From: Flavobacteriaceae bacterium
Lineage (GTDB): Bacteria; Bacteroidota; Bacteroidia; Flavobacteriales; Flavobacteriaceae
NCBI GenBank assembly: GCA_022425505.1
Contig: JAKMFI010000003.1
Span: 1 to 41,355 of the forward strand
Length of the DNA stretch: 41,355 nt
Reading direction: 5' to 3'
Shown here: piece by piece, positions 1 through 7,243 of the stretch
Position numbering within the stretch: position 1 is the first letter of the stretch
Layout of the letters: every line of letters starts with the position of its first letter
Translations under genes and position numbers: made by a program
The notes under the pieces: generated by a model
The model's input: the letters and a program-made list of their open reading frames with translations, nothing else
Told to the model about the DNA's origin: nothing
Databases searched by the model: none

Positions 1-578
1 ATGCGGTGAAGTCTGAAACGTATTTTACAGCGGAGCCAAATGGACACGCCTATGCGGTTGATTTGGTGAAGCAGATTGATGCGATGAACCATGGACAGTA
101 TCTCGATGATTCGATCGAAAATACGGCAACCACTAATTTTTGCGTTGGCGTGGCTGGGTATCCAGAAAAACATATGGAAGCACCGAGTTTGGAGAGCGAC
201 CTTCATTTCTTAAAAAAGAAAGTCGAAGCAGGGGCTAACTATGTGGTAACCCAAATGTTTTTTGACAATCAAAAGTATTTTGCATTTGTAGATAAGTGCA
301 GACAGGCAGGAATTGAGGTTCCCATTATCCCAGGTTTAAAACCCATGGCCATTGCCAAACAACTCAATTTGATTCCTCATCGCTTTCACGTCGACCTTCC
401 AGAGCCACTTATTAAAGAGGTGATCAAGTGCAAGGACAACAAACAAGTCCGACAAGTAGGGATTGAGTGGTGCATCAACCAAGGTAAAGAGCTGATTGAC
501 TTTGGCGTACCATTTCTCCACTACTATTCGATGGGTAAATCCGATAATATCCACGCCATTGCCAAAGAAGTGTTTTGA
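1..578 (+). CDS. metF: methylenetetrahydrofolate reductase, 5'-truncated by window edge
   Basis: The enzyme reduces 5,10-methylenetetrahydrofolate to 5-methyltetrahydrofolate with FAD, supplying the methyl group for methionine synthesis. About 192 C-terminal residues are present, against roughly 310-320 for the usual bacterial protein, so about the first third lies outside the window. The reading frame is open to the left edge (frame of base 3), so the GTG at position 6 is an internal valine and not a start. Family motifs visible are FCVGVAGYPEKHMEAPS, the barrel strand VVTQMFFDN, and the late LHYYSMGKSDNI segment that matches the FYTxNR-type end of MetF. The next gene is convergent 30 nt away. 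The identification is secure; nothing can be said about its promoter. Confidence 0.95.
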   Translation, partial: AVKSETYFTAEPNGHAYAVDLVKQIDAMNHGQYLDDSIENTATTNFCVGVAGYPEKHMEAPSLESDLHFLKKKVEAGANYVVTQMFFDNQKYFAFVDKCRQAGIEVPIIPGLKPMAIAKQLNLIPHRFHVDLPEPLIKEVIKCKDNKQVRQVGIEWCINQGKELIDFGVPFLHYYSMGKSDNIHAIAKEVF

Positions 579-605
579 TTGAACAGTGTACCGTCGATTC
601 AATTA
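576..605. terminator. weak bidirectional hairpin between metF and the convergent lipoprotein gene
   Basis: TGATTGAA (576-583) can pair with TTCAATTA (598-605) around a 14-nt loop. It overlaps the metF stop codon and sits between two convergent genes. There is no T-run on the plus strand, so it would be a poor intrinsic terminator there. Low confidence. Confidence 0.25.
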
Positions 606-608
606 TAG

Positions 609-1382
609 CTATTCAAGGACGGATTGTAAGACTTCGTAATATCGTTGGGCGATAAATTCCGCTCCTTGTTCGTTATAATGAATATCATCGGAGAGATAGC
701 GATCGGTAAAGCCGTCAAACATATTTACCGGGATCACTTGTGAACTCTCGTCGGTTTGATCTTGCGCAATCATTTCCACATCCAAAACGGCTTGATCAAA
801 AATCGCGGTTAACTCTGGAGTCATAAAGCTTGTTTTGCCTGGGGCAAGCTGTTCAATGAGTATGACAATGTCAGGATTGCGATCTTGGAAGAGATCAATA
901 ATACCATGTATATTCTCAATGACATTTTCGTAAGGAAGGCCATCCAAAATATCATTTCCGCCCGGAGAGCTAAATAGAACAATATCAGGATATCCAGTTT
1001 CATGGAGTGTACTTTCTAAGTCTTCAAATATTTGTTCGGATGTCCAGCTCATTTTCCCCTGATGATCAGGGTCAAAAGAAAGGCCCTCATAATTGGGATA
1101 AGAGCCCGTTTCCGTTTCTGGTCCGATGTAGTCAAAGTCCCAGCCCCCATCAATCAGGTCTTTCCACAACTCGTATCGATAACTTTCAAACCATGGCGAA
1201 AGCCCCTGTACACGAGAGGCGCCCAGTGGCATGATTTTGTTTGGGATATCGTTTGTATTTATTTCCTCTGTAGCATTTCCTTGATCAAGTTCATCTGATT
1301 GGCAGCCGAGCAACAGGCATATCCAAAAAACCACAAGGAACAAGCGTGAATAACCAGGGTATTCTATGCGGTTGAATATCAT
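609..1382 (-). CDS. SGNH/GDSL-family hydrolase, predicted lipoprotein
   Basis: This is a secreted or outer-membrane-anchored serine esterase/lipase-like protein of 257 residues; the substrate is unknown. The N-terminus is a lipoprotein signal (hydrophobic residues 14-25, then LLGC with Cys27). The SGNH blocks are readable: block I is IMPLGASR with the presumed nucleophile Ser56, block III is GGND, and block V is DDIHYNEQG carrying the Asp-x-x-His pair. Block I is usually GDS; here Asp is replaced by Ala, which leaves the Ser in place. A short acidic linker (about 28-48) follows the lipobox. The start chosen puts the signal peptide right at the N-terminus. The gene stands alone, convergent with metF and divergent from the aromatic operon. 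Family assignment is good; the enzymatic role is not determinable. Confidence 0.85.
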   Translation of the reverse strand: MIFNRIEYPGYSRLFLVVFWICLLLGCQSDELDQGNATEEINTNDIPNKIMPLGASRVQGLSPWFESYRYELWKDLIDGGWDFDYIGPETETGSYPNYEGLSFDPDHQGKMSWTSEQIFEDLESTLHETGYPDIVLFSSPGGNDILDGLPYENVIENIHGIIDLFQDRNPDIVILIEQLAPGKTSFMTPELTAIFDQAVLDVEMIAQDQTDESSQVIPVNMFDGFTDRYLSDDIHYNEQGAEFIAQRYYEVLQSVLE

Positions 1383-1431
1383 ATGAATTGATAAAACTTT
1401 GAGTTAAACCTACAAAAAAATCATATAAACA

Positions 1432-1463
1432 TTTGTTTTTTCGGGGGATGCACTTACATTTGC
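1432..1463 (+). promoter_or_regulatory. promoter of the aromatic amino acid operon
   Basis: A TTTG at 1432-1435 lies 20 nt before TACATTTG (1456-1463), a perfect match to the Bacteroidota TAnnTTTG -7 element. Transcription would start around 1468-1470, that is at or just before the leader-peptide ATG at 1471. No ribosome binding site fits between, so the leader would be translated from a nearly leaderless transcript. Confidence 0.75.
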
Positions 1464-1470
1464 ATCCGTT

Positions 1471-1536
1471 ATGAATAACACGTTATACTATTACAGCGCC
1501 TTTTATACTTCTCAAACGGAGCAGGGCGATTTGTAA
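1471..1536 (+). CDS. Tyr/Phe-rich leader peptide of the pheA operon attenuator
   Basis: A 21-codon ORF begins MNNTLYYYSAFYTS and ends TAA at 1534-1536. Six of its residues 6-12 window are Tyr-Tyr-Tyr-Ser-Ala-Phe-Tyr, so five of seven codons read Tyr or Phe, the two end products of the operon that follows. It lies directly behind a strong promoter and ahead of an intrinsic terminator. Codons 18-19 (CAG GGC, 1522-1527) are the antiterminator strand. A ribosome stalled at the Phe/Tyr codons (1501-1506) would leave that strand free, whereas one that reaches the stop codon would cover it. This is the classical geometry of amino-acid attenuation. The ORF is too short for ordinary gene finders. Function is inferred from sequence arrangement alone. 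Confidence 0.85.
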   Translation: MNNTLYYYSAFYTSQTEQGDL

Positions 1537-1595
1537 TACAATACGATGAAACAAATACTAGAAAGTCCTGACAACAACATCAGGGCTTTTTTTTT
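1522..1595 (+). promoter_or_regulatory. transcription attenuator (competing antiterminator and terminator) ahead of pheA
   Basis: CAGGGC (1522-1527) is repeated exactly in the 3' arm of the terminator (1581-1586), so both compete for GTCCTG (1565-1570). The antiterminator can be lengthened by ATTTGT (1529-1534) pairing with ACAAAT (1551-1556). That gives two six-base-pair blocks separated by a bulge. The first strand lies in the last codons of the leader peptide, so ribosome position decides the fold: stalling for lack of charged tRNA-Tyr/Phe favours read-through. This pairing was worked out by eye; no energy was computed. Confidence 0.8.
1563..1595 (+). terminator. attenuator terminator upstream of pheA
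   Basis: AAGTCCTGA (1563-1571) pairs with TCAGGGCTT (1580-1588) over 9 bp with one G-U pair and an 8-nt loop (CAACAACA). It is followed by a run of nine T (1587-1595). The pheA ATG begins only 4 nt after the T-run, so this terminator can only serve to control pheA and the genes behind it. Confidence 0.88.
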
Positions 1596-1598
1596 GAT

Positions 1599-2423
1599 AT
1601 GAAGACAACAGTTGCGATACAAGGGATCAAAGGGTCATTTCACGATGAAGTGGCACAGCAATATTTTGTAAATCAGAGAGAGATATTGGCTTGCGATTCA
1701 TTTGATCTGTTGGTGCAGTCGGTTGTAAATGACAAATGCAAGCAAGCAGTCATGGCCATAGAAAACTCGATTGCTGGCTCGATTTTGCCCAATTACGCCT
1801 TGCTTGATCAGTATGATTTATCCATTGTCGGTGAGCATTTCTTAAGCATTACCCATAATCTGATGGCTATGCCAGGGCAAAGCATTTCGGACATTCAAGA
1901 AGTACACTCACATCCGATGGCACTCCTGCAGTGTAAACAATTTTTTCAGGCCTACCCTCACATCAAGCTTGTTGAAAGTTCAGATACAGCAGCTGTCGCT
2001 AAAGATATCAGCGACAATAACCAAACTGGGAAGGGTGCGATTGCCAGTCGGCTTGCGGCTGACCTGTATGGTCTTCAAGTCATTCGCGAGTCGATTCAAA
2101 CGATTAAAGATAACGTCACCCGTTTTGTCATTGTTCAAAAAACAGTAGATCAAGCAATTACAAATATTTCAAAAGCAGCATGGAAATTTGCTCTGGATCA
2201 CAAACGCGGAAGTTTGGCAACAGCTCTCAATGTGATGAGTGACTGCAAATTGAATCTCACCAAAATACAATCCTTGCCGGTGATTGAAACACCCGGCAAG
2301 TATGCCTTTTTTGTCGATGTCACATTTGATGACCCTGCAAACTATCGAAAGGCCAAATCTCTGTTGGAAATTATGGCAACCTCATTTAAAATTTTAGGAG
2401 AATACCAATCTAAAACACCATGA
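1599..2423 (+). CDS. pheA: prephenate dehydratase
   Basis: Converts prephenate to phenylpyruvate, the committed step to phenylalanine. At 274 residues it is a normal-length, monofunctional enzyme. The catalytic domain spans about 1-185, with the signature DNVTRF (Thr174-Arg175-Phe176). An ACT regulatory domain follows from about residue 195. The Phe-binding ESRP motif of many ACT-type dehydratases reads QSLP here (in KIQSLPVIETPGKY), so feedback binding may differ in detail. The start ATG at 1599 follows directly on the attenuator T-run, and there is no Shine-Dalgarno sequence. It is the first structural gene of the operon and overlaps the aminotransferase gene by 4 nt (ATGA). Confidence 0.95.
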   Translation: MKTTVAIQGIKGSFHDEVAQQYFVNQREILACDSFDLLVQSVVNDKCKQAVMAIENSIAGSILPNYALLDQYDLSIVGEHFLSITHNLMAMPGQSISDIQEVHSHPMALLQCKQFFQAYPHIKLVESSDTAAVAKDISDNNQTGKGAIASRLAADLYGLQVIRESIQTIKDNVTRFVIVQKTVDQAITNISKAAWKFALDHKRGSLATALNVMSDCKLNLTKIQSLPVIETPGKYAFFVDVTFDDPANYRKAKSLLEIMATSFKILGEYQSKTP

Positions 2424-3565
2424 CAGCAAGAAGATTAGATCGTGTTCAGGAGTATTATTTCTCCAAAAAGCTACGGGAAGTACGTGCGATGATTGCGTCG
2501 GGTAAGCCCGTGATTAACATGGGTATTGGCAGTCCTGATCTGCCGCCGCCTCAAGATGTGGTCGATGCCCTTCACAACAGTATGTCGCACCCGACTGCAC
2601 ACAAATACCAAAGCTATCAAGGCATCCCTGCGTTGCGTGAGGCCATTGCAGACTTTTATCAAAAGCAGTATGGAGTAACCCTAAATCCAGAAAATGAAAT
2701 TCTACCCTTGTTGGGATCCAAAGAAGGGATTATGCACATTTCGATGGCATTCCTCAATCCCGGCGACCAAGTATTGGCGCCCAATCCGGGCTACCCAACC
2801 TATACTTCTGTCACGCGATTGGTAGAAGCTGAAGCAGTGTTTTACAATCTCGAGGCACATCACCATTGGCAACCAAACCTTGAGGAGCTTAAACGCATTG
2901 ACTGTACAAAGGTTCGATTGATGTGGATCAATAGTCCACATATGCCAACTGGAACAACAATTGACCCCCAACTTTTGACCGAGCTTGTTGGATGGGCTAA
3001 AGAAAACGACATTTTGTTGGTCAATGACAATCCATACAGTTTTGTACTCACAGACCAGCCACAGAGTATCTTCCAAAATATAGATGATAAATCTCATGTT
3101 ATGGAGTTGAATTCATTGAGCAAGTCGTTTAACATGGCTGGTTGGCGAATGGGAATGTTAAGCGGATCTAAAGAGAACATCAATCATGTACTTAAGGTCA
3201 AAAGCAATATGGATTCGGGCATGTTTTATGGAATCCAACAGGGCGCGATTGCTGCCTTGCAGCAACCACAATCTTGGTTTGATCATATCAATGCCATATA
3301 CAAAGAGCGAAGAGAGCAAGTTTGGAAATTGGCAGAAGTCATGGGTTGTACTTTCAGCAGGGACAACAGTGGGATGTTTGTATGGGCAAAACTTCCCGAT
3401 GGGCACAATGACAGTGAACGTTTTATTGATCAACTCCTGCACGAAAAACATATTTTTTTAGCGCCTGGCACCATTTTCGGAAGCGCGGGTCAAGGATACA
3501 TCCGGTTCTCGCTATGTATTGATAAAGGTCAGATTGTAGAAGCTTTAAATCGATTAGAGAAATGA
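2420..3565 (+). CDS. class I/II PLP-dependent aminotransferase, probably aromatic
   Basis: This is a fold-type I aminotransferase of 381 residues. Visible are the N-terminal IGSPDLPPP, the cofactor-binding NSPHMPTG (Asn171), DNPYS (Asp203 and Tyr206), the PLP lysine in NSLSKSFNMAGWRMG (Lys235), and the C-terminal arginine in YIRFSL. Its place between pheA and tyrA, with 4-nt ATGA overlaps on both sides, argues that it transaminates phenylpyruvate and 4-hydroxyphenylpyruvate, or possibly prephenate. Sequence alone does not separate this from an aspartate or LL-DAP-type aminotransferase. Family is certain; substrate is inferred from context. Confidence 0.9.
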   Translation: MTARRLDRVQEYYFSKKLREVRAMIASGKPVINMGIGSPDLPPPQDVVDALHNSMSHPTAHKYQSYQGIPALREAIADFYQKQYGVTLNPENEILPLLGSKEGIMHISMAFLNPGDQVLAPNPGYPTYTSVTRLVEAEAVFYNLEAHHHWQPNLEELKRIDCTKVRLMWINSPHMPTGTTIDPQLLTELVGWAKENDILLVNDNPYSFVLTDQPQSIFQNIDDKSHVMELNSLSKSFNMAGWRMGMLSGSKENINHVLKVKSNMDSGMFYGIQQGAIAALQQPQSWFDHINAIYKERREQVWKLAEVMGCTFSRDNSGMFVWAKLPDGHNDSERFIDQLLHEKHIFLAPGTIFGSAGQGYIRFSLCIDKGQIVEALNRLEK

Positions 3566-4422
3566 AAGTAGGATTGATCGGCGTTGGTTTGATGAATGGA
3601 TCCTTGGCATTAGATCTGAAAAGTGCGCACCCAAGTGTTCTGGTATACGGGGTGAGTCGAACGGAAGCCACGTTATCAAATGCAATGGAATTGGGCTTGA
3701 TCGATCATCGTGCCACAATCGATGAGTTAAAAGACATGGACTTGGTTTCTGTTGCCATTCCAGTTGAGGCCACAGCATTTCTTTTACCAAAGATTCTTGA
3801 TGCAGTAGGTCCAGATACCTTGGTTATCGATATGGGATCGACCAAAACGGCGATCTGTGAGTCGGTTGCCCAACATCCAAAACGCGAACAGTTTTTGGCA
3901 TGTCACCCAATCGCTGGAACAGAGTTCTCAGGTCCCCAAGCTGCCATTCGCAACATGTACAAAGACAAAGTCAATATGCTTTGTGAAACCTATAAAACAA
4001 GACCTGAATTATTGGAGCGTGCACGCTCTATTTTTACCAATTTGGGAATGCAGCTTCGTGAGATAGAACCGATTGCACATGATCGGCATATCGCCTATGT
4101 ATCGCATCTATCGCATATTACCTCATTTATGCTTGGAAAAACTGTCATGGAAAAAGAGGAAAATGAGCAAAACATATTCGACATGGCGGGAAGTGGATTT
4201 TCATCTACTGTTCGTTTGGCAAAAAGCTCACCCGAGATGTGGATGCCGATTTTTAAGCAAAACAAGCAAAACGTCATCGAGACACTTGACGAATACATTT
4301 CCAATATGGAATATTTTAAATCCTTATTGACAAATGATGATTACACCACGCTAGTGGAAGAAATGAAGAAAATTAATACAATCACACATATTTTAAAACC
4401 TGAAATAAAGACAAATGGATAA
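3562..4422 (+). CDS. tyrA: prephenate dehydrogenase
   Basis: Oxidatively decarboxylates prephenate to 4-hydroxyphenylpyruvate, the branch to tyrosine. At 286 residues it is monofunctional, without a chorismate mutase or ACT domain. The Rossmann motif is GLIGVGLMNGSLALDL near the N-terminus, followed by DMGSTK, the substrate-site HPIAGTEFSG, and AYVSHLSHI, which carries conserved histidines. It overlaps the aminotransferase gene by 4 nt and the DAHP synthase gene by 8 nt, so translation is probably coupled along the operon. Confidence 0.93.
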   Translation: MKVGLIGVGLMNGSLALDLKSAHPSVLVYGVSRTEATLSNAMELGLIDHRATIDELKDMDLVSVAIPVEATAFLLPKILDAVGPDTLVIDMGSTKTAICESVAQHPKREQFLACHPIAGTEFSGPQAAIRNMYKDKVNMLCETYKTRPELLERARSIFTNLGMQLREIEPIAHDRHIAYVSHLSHITSFMLGKTVMEKEENEQNIFDMAGSGFSSTVRLAKSSPEMWMPIFKQNKQNVIETLDEYISNMEYFKSLLTNDDYTTLVEEMKKINTITHILKPEIKTNG

Positions 4423-5497
4423 TAATAAATCAATGGGTAAATGGCTTCATGCCTTTAACCTCTCTCATCCCCTCGTGATTGCGGGTCCTTGTAGCGCAGA
4501 GACCGAAGAGCAAGTGATGGATATTGCACACCAACTCAAGGATACCGATGCCACAATTTATCGAGCAGGGATTTGGAAACCAAGAACCCGGCCTGGAAAT
4601 TTTGAAGGCGTTGGAGCCATTGGATTAAAGTGGTTGCAACGCGTCAAAGAAGAAACGGGAATGATGACCGCCACAGAAGTAGCCAATAAAGATCATGTGA
4701 AGCTTGCTTTAGAAGCGGATATTGACGTGCTTTGGATTGGTGCTCGATCAACGGTCAGCCCGTTTATTGTACAGGAAATTGCAGACGCACTTCAGGGTAC
4801 AAACAAAATTGTACTTGTAAAAAACCCTGTAAACCCTGACTTGGCGCTTTGGCTTGGTGGGATTGAGCGATTATATACGTCTGACATCAAAAATCTGGGT
4901 GTGATTCACCGTGGGTTTTCGAGTTATGCAAAAACAAAATATCGCAACAATCCAGAATGGCAATTGGCGATCGAATTGCAAAATCGATTCCCTGACCTTC
5001 CCTTGATTTGTGATCCATCACATATTTGCGGACGCCGTGACATTTTACAAGACGTATCGCAAACAGCACTGGACCTGAATTTTGACGGTTTGATGATTGA
5101 ATCCCATCGCGACCCGGATAATGCATGGAGCGATGCGGCACAGCAAATTACGCCAGAAACTCTTGTTCAAATAATGAAAGATCTTCGCATTCGAAAAACA
5201 ACAGACAATGCAGAAAGCTATGTCAATAAGCTCGATACCCTTCGTGCTCAAATTGATGTGATTGACCACAGTTTGCTTGAAACATTAGGAAAGCGGATGA
5301 ATATTTCTGTCGATATCGGAACCTTGAAGAAAGAGCACAATGTAGCTGTTTTGCAGTCTAAGCGTTGGAATGAGATTTTGGGAAAGATGATTCTCGAAGG
5401 AGAAAAACATGGATTGAGTGAAGAGTTTGTGTTGCGCATGTTCAAAGCGATTCATCAGGAATCGATCAATCATCAAGAGAAGGTGATCAACACCTAA
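4415..5497 (+). CDS. bifunctional DAHP synthase / chorismate mutase
   Basis: A fusion of the first enzyme of the shikimate pathway (phosphoenolpyruvate + erythrose 4-phosphate to DAHP) with an AroQ-type chorismate mutase. Residues about 15-260 form the DAHP synthase barrel (VIAGPCSAET, the GIWKPRTRPGNFEGVG segment, WIGARSTVSP, CDPSHICGRRD). Residues about 272-355 form the all-helical mutase (LDTLRAQIDVIDHSLLETLG through RWNEILGKMILEG). The order DAHP synthase then mutase is the reverse of the Bacillus AroA(G) fusion and is usual in Bacteroidota. In fusions of this kind the mutase can transmit feedback to the synthase; whether that holds here is inference. It is the last of the four tightly overlapping Tyr/Phe genes. 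Confidence 0.94.
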   Translation: MDNNKSMGKWLHAFNLSHPLVIAGPCSAETEEQVMDIAHQLKDTDATIYRAGIWKPRTRPGNFEGVGAIGLKWLQRVKEETGMMTATEVANKDHVKLALEADIDVLWIGARSTVSPFIVQEIADALQGTNKIVLVKNPVNPDLALWLGGIERLYTSDIKNLGVIHRGFSSYAKTKYRNNPEWQLAIELQNRFPDLPLICDPSHICGRRDILQDVSQTALDLNFDGLMIESHRDPDNAWSDAAQQITPETLVQIMKDLRIRKTTDNAESYVNKLDTLRAQIDVIDHSLLETLGKRMNISVDIGTLKKEHNVAVLQSKRWNEILGKMILEGEKHGLSEEFVLRMFKAIHQESINHQEKVINT

Positions 5498-5523
5498 GAT
5501 TGAAAAGTCTTACCTTGTAAGCT

Positions 5524-6465
5524 GTGGAAGGAACGGTTTATAAATCGACAGGAAGTTGGTATACTGTGAAAACAGATACAGGGATATTTGTTTCGTGTCG
5601 GATAAAAGGCAAATTCAGAACCGACCATATATCGAGTACCAACCCCGTTGCGGTTGGGGATCGTGTGACCATTTCGTTAGCCGAAAATCGGGAGGAAGGA
5701 GTTATCCAAGCCATCCATGATCGAAGAAACTATATTGTCCGTAAATCGGTAAACCTTTCTAAACAAATCCATATTCTTGCAGCGAATATTGACATTGCCT
5801 TTTTGTTGATTACGCTGAATAACCCTGTGACTTATCCTGCATTTATCGATCGATTTTTGGCAACGGCTAAGGCCTTTGGAATTGAAGTTGTTTTATTGTT
5901 CAACAAGGAAGACACTTACTCGAAACAGGAAATGGATGAACTCCGTCAGCTCAAAGCGGTTTATGAGGATATCGGATATCATTGTCTTGAAATTTCAGCG
6001 CTCAAAGGAACCAATGTTGATCAGGTAAAATCCATTATGACATCCAAAACTTGTATGCTTTCTGGGCATAGTGGTGTTGGAAAATCAACTTTAATAAACA
6101 CCTTGGCTCCGCAGTTAAATATCAAAACCAAAGCGATTTCGGATCAGCACCAGCAAGGTCAGCACACGACAACCAATGCCGAATTGCATGAGTTGGATTT
6201 TGGGGCTAAAATCATCGATACGCCGGGGATTCGTGGATTTGGAATGATCACATTTTTACCACAAGAGTTGGGCGATTATTTTGTTGAATTTTTTGAACGA
6301 AAAAGCCAATGTAAATTCAATGACTGCCTGCATATAGACGAGCCAAAATGCGCTGTAAAATTGGCAGTTGAATCAGGGGATATTGCGAGTTCACGATATA
6401 AAAGCTATACCCAAATTCTTGCTGGGGATGACCAACATTACCGAACCGATTTTTGGGAATCATGA
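5524..6465 (+). CDS. rsgA: ribosome small subunit-dependent GTPase A
   Basis: Circularly permuted GTPase that helps the 30S subunit mature. In 313 residues the order is: OB-fold N-domain; G4 motif NKED (127-130) ahead of the P-loop GHSGVGKST (181-189); G3 DTPG (from Asp232); and a C-terminal zinc site from Cys263, Cys268, His270 and Cys276. G4 before G1 is the mark of the family. The start is GTG at 5524, which gives MEGTVYKSTGSWYTV as in relatives; no ATG fits. It lies 26 nt behind the DAHP synthase gene, the widest gap in the operon, and overlaps dtd by 4 nt. Confidence 0.95.
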   Translation: MEGTVYKSTGSWYTVKTDTGIFVSCRIKGKFRTDHISSTNPVAVGDRVTISLAENREEGVIQAIHDRRNYIVRKSVNLSKQIHILAANIDIAFLLITLNNPVTYPAFIDRFLATAKAFGIEVVLLFNKEDTYSKQEMDELRQLKAVYEDIGYHCLEISALKGTNVDQVKSIMTSKTCMLSGHSGVGKSTLINTLAPQLNIKTKAISDQHQQGQHTTTNAELHELDFGAKIIDTPGIRGFGMITFLPQELGDYFVEFFERKSQCKFNDCLHIDEPKCAVKLAVESGDIASSRYKSYTQILAGDDQHYRTDFWES

Positions 6466-6914
6466 GAGTGGTTATACAGCGTGTTGGCAAAGCAAGTGTT
6501 CGAGTCGATGGAGAGCTAGTGGGTTCGATTTCCAAAGGGCTACTGGTGTTTTTGGGGATTACTCATGATGACCAGTTGGAGGATGTCTCATGGTTGGTTA
6601 AAAAAACACTCGGACTCCGTATTTTTAGCGATACAAACGATGTGATGAATTTTTCTGTACAGGATGTGGATGGAGATGTATTGATTGTGAGTCAGTTTAC
6701 ACTTCAAGCACTGACCAAAAAAGGAAATCGACCGTCTTACACAGAGGCGGCCAAACCAGAAACTGCCTTACCTTTGTATCGCAGCTTTGTGGAACAGTGC
6801 GAAAAGGCCCTTGGAAGACCAGTGGCCACTGGCGTTTTTGGCGCCATGATGGATGTAGAGCTTAACAACGATGGCCCAGTCACGATTTTGATGGATTCAA
6901 AAAATAAAGCATAA
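6462..6914 (+). CDS. dtd: D-aminoacyl-tRNA deacylase
   Basis: Hydrolyses D-amino acids (and glycine) from mischarged tRNA. The start at 6462 gives the family N-terminus MRVVIQRV and a 4-nt ATGA overlap with rsgA; the in-frame ATG at 6453 would add MGI. The 150-residue length is standard. The active-site motifs are the SQFTL segment (VSQFTLQALTKKGNRPSYTEA) and the late NDGPVTI. It is coupled by a 1-nt TAATG overlap to the MazG-like gene. Confidence 0.94.
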   Translation: MRVVIQRVGKASVRVDGELVGSISKGLLVFLGITHDDQLEDVSWLVKKTLGLRIFSDTNDVMNFSVQDVDGDVLIVSQFTLQALTKKGNRPSYTEAAKPETALPLYRSFVEQCEKALGRPVATGVFGAMMDVELNNDGPVTILMDSKNKA

Positions 6915-7243
6915 TGAATATAGACAATGTACAACAAGCGGTTGATCAATGGATCAAAAATCATGGTGTTCGCTATTTTGACGAACTGACCAACATGGCA
7001 CAATTGACCGAGGAAGTTGGCGAAGTTGCGCGTATCATTGCCCGTCGATATGGTGAGCAATCCGAAAAAGAAAGCGACAAAGAAAAAGACTTGGGTGAGG
7101 AACTCGCCGATGTGCTTTTTGTCGTATTCTCTTTGGCAAATCAGACGGGGGTGGATTTGACCAGTGCATTTGCCAAAAAACTAGAACTCAAAGCCAAACG
7201 CGATCACGATCGCCATCACAACAACCCTAAAATCAATCAATGA
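6914..7243 (+). CDS. MazG-like nucleotide pyrophosphohydrolase
   Basis: A 109-residue all-alpha NTP pyrophosphohydrolase of the MazG/dUTPase-like superfamily. The Mg-binding helix pattern is visible as TEEVGEVARII followed by DLGEELADVLFVVFSLAN, the typical ExxE...ExxD arrangement. It probably cleans up non-canonical or damaged nucleoside triphosphates; the true substrate cannot be read from sequence. It overlaps dtd by 1 nt and aroA by 4 nt, so it is embedded in the aromatic operon. Confidence 0.88.
   Translation: MNIDNVQQAVDQWIKNHGVRYFDELTNMAQLTEEVGEVARIIARRYGEQSEKESDKEKDLGEELADVLFVVFSLANQTGVDLTSAFAKKLELKAKRDHDRHHNNPKINQ

Noticed and set aside
2702-3097. Long minus-strand ORFs inside the aminotransferase gene and similar ones elsewhere
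   Set aside because: They run antisense to clearly conserved genes, have no recognisable domain and no promoter; they are reading-frame shadows.
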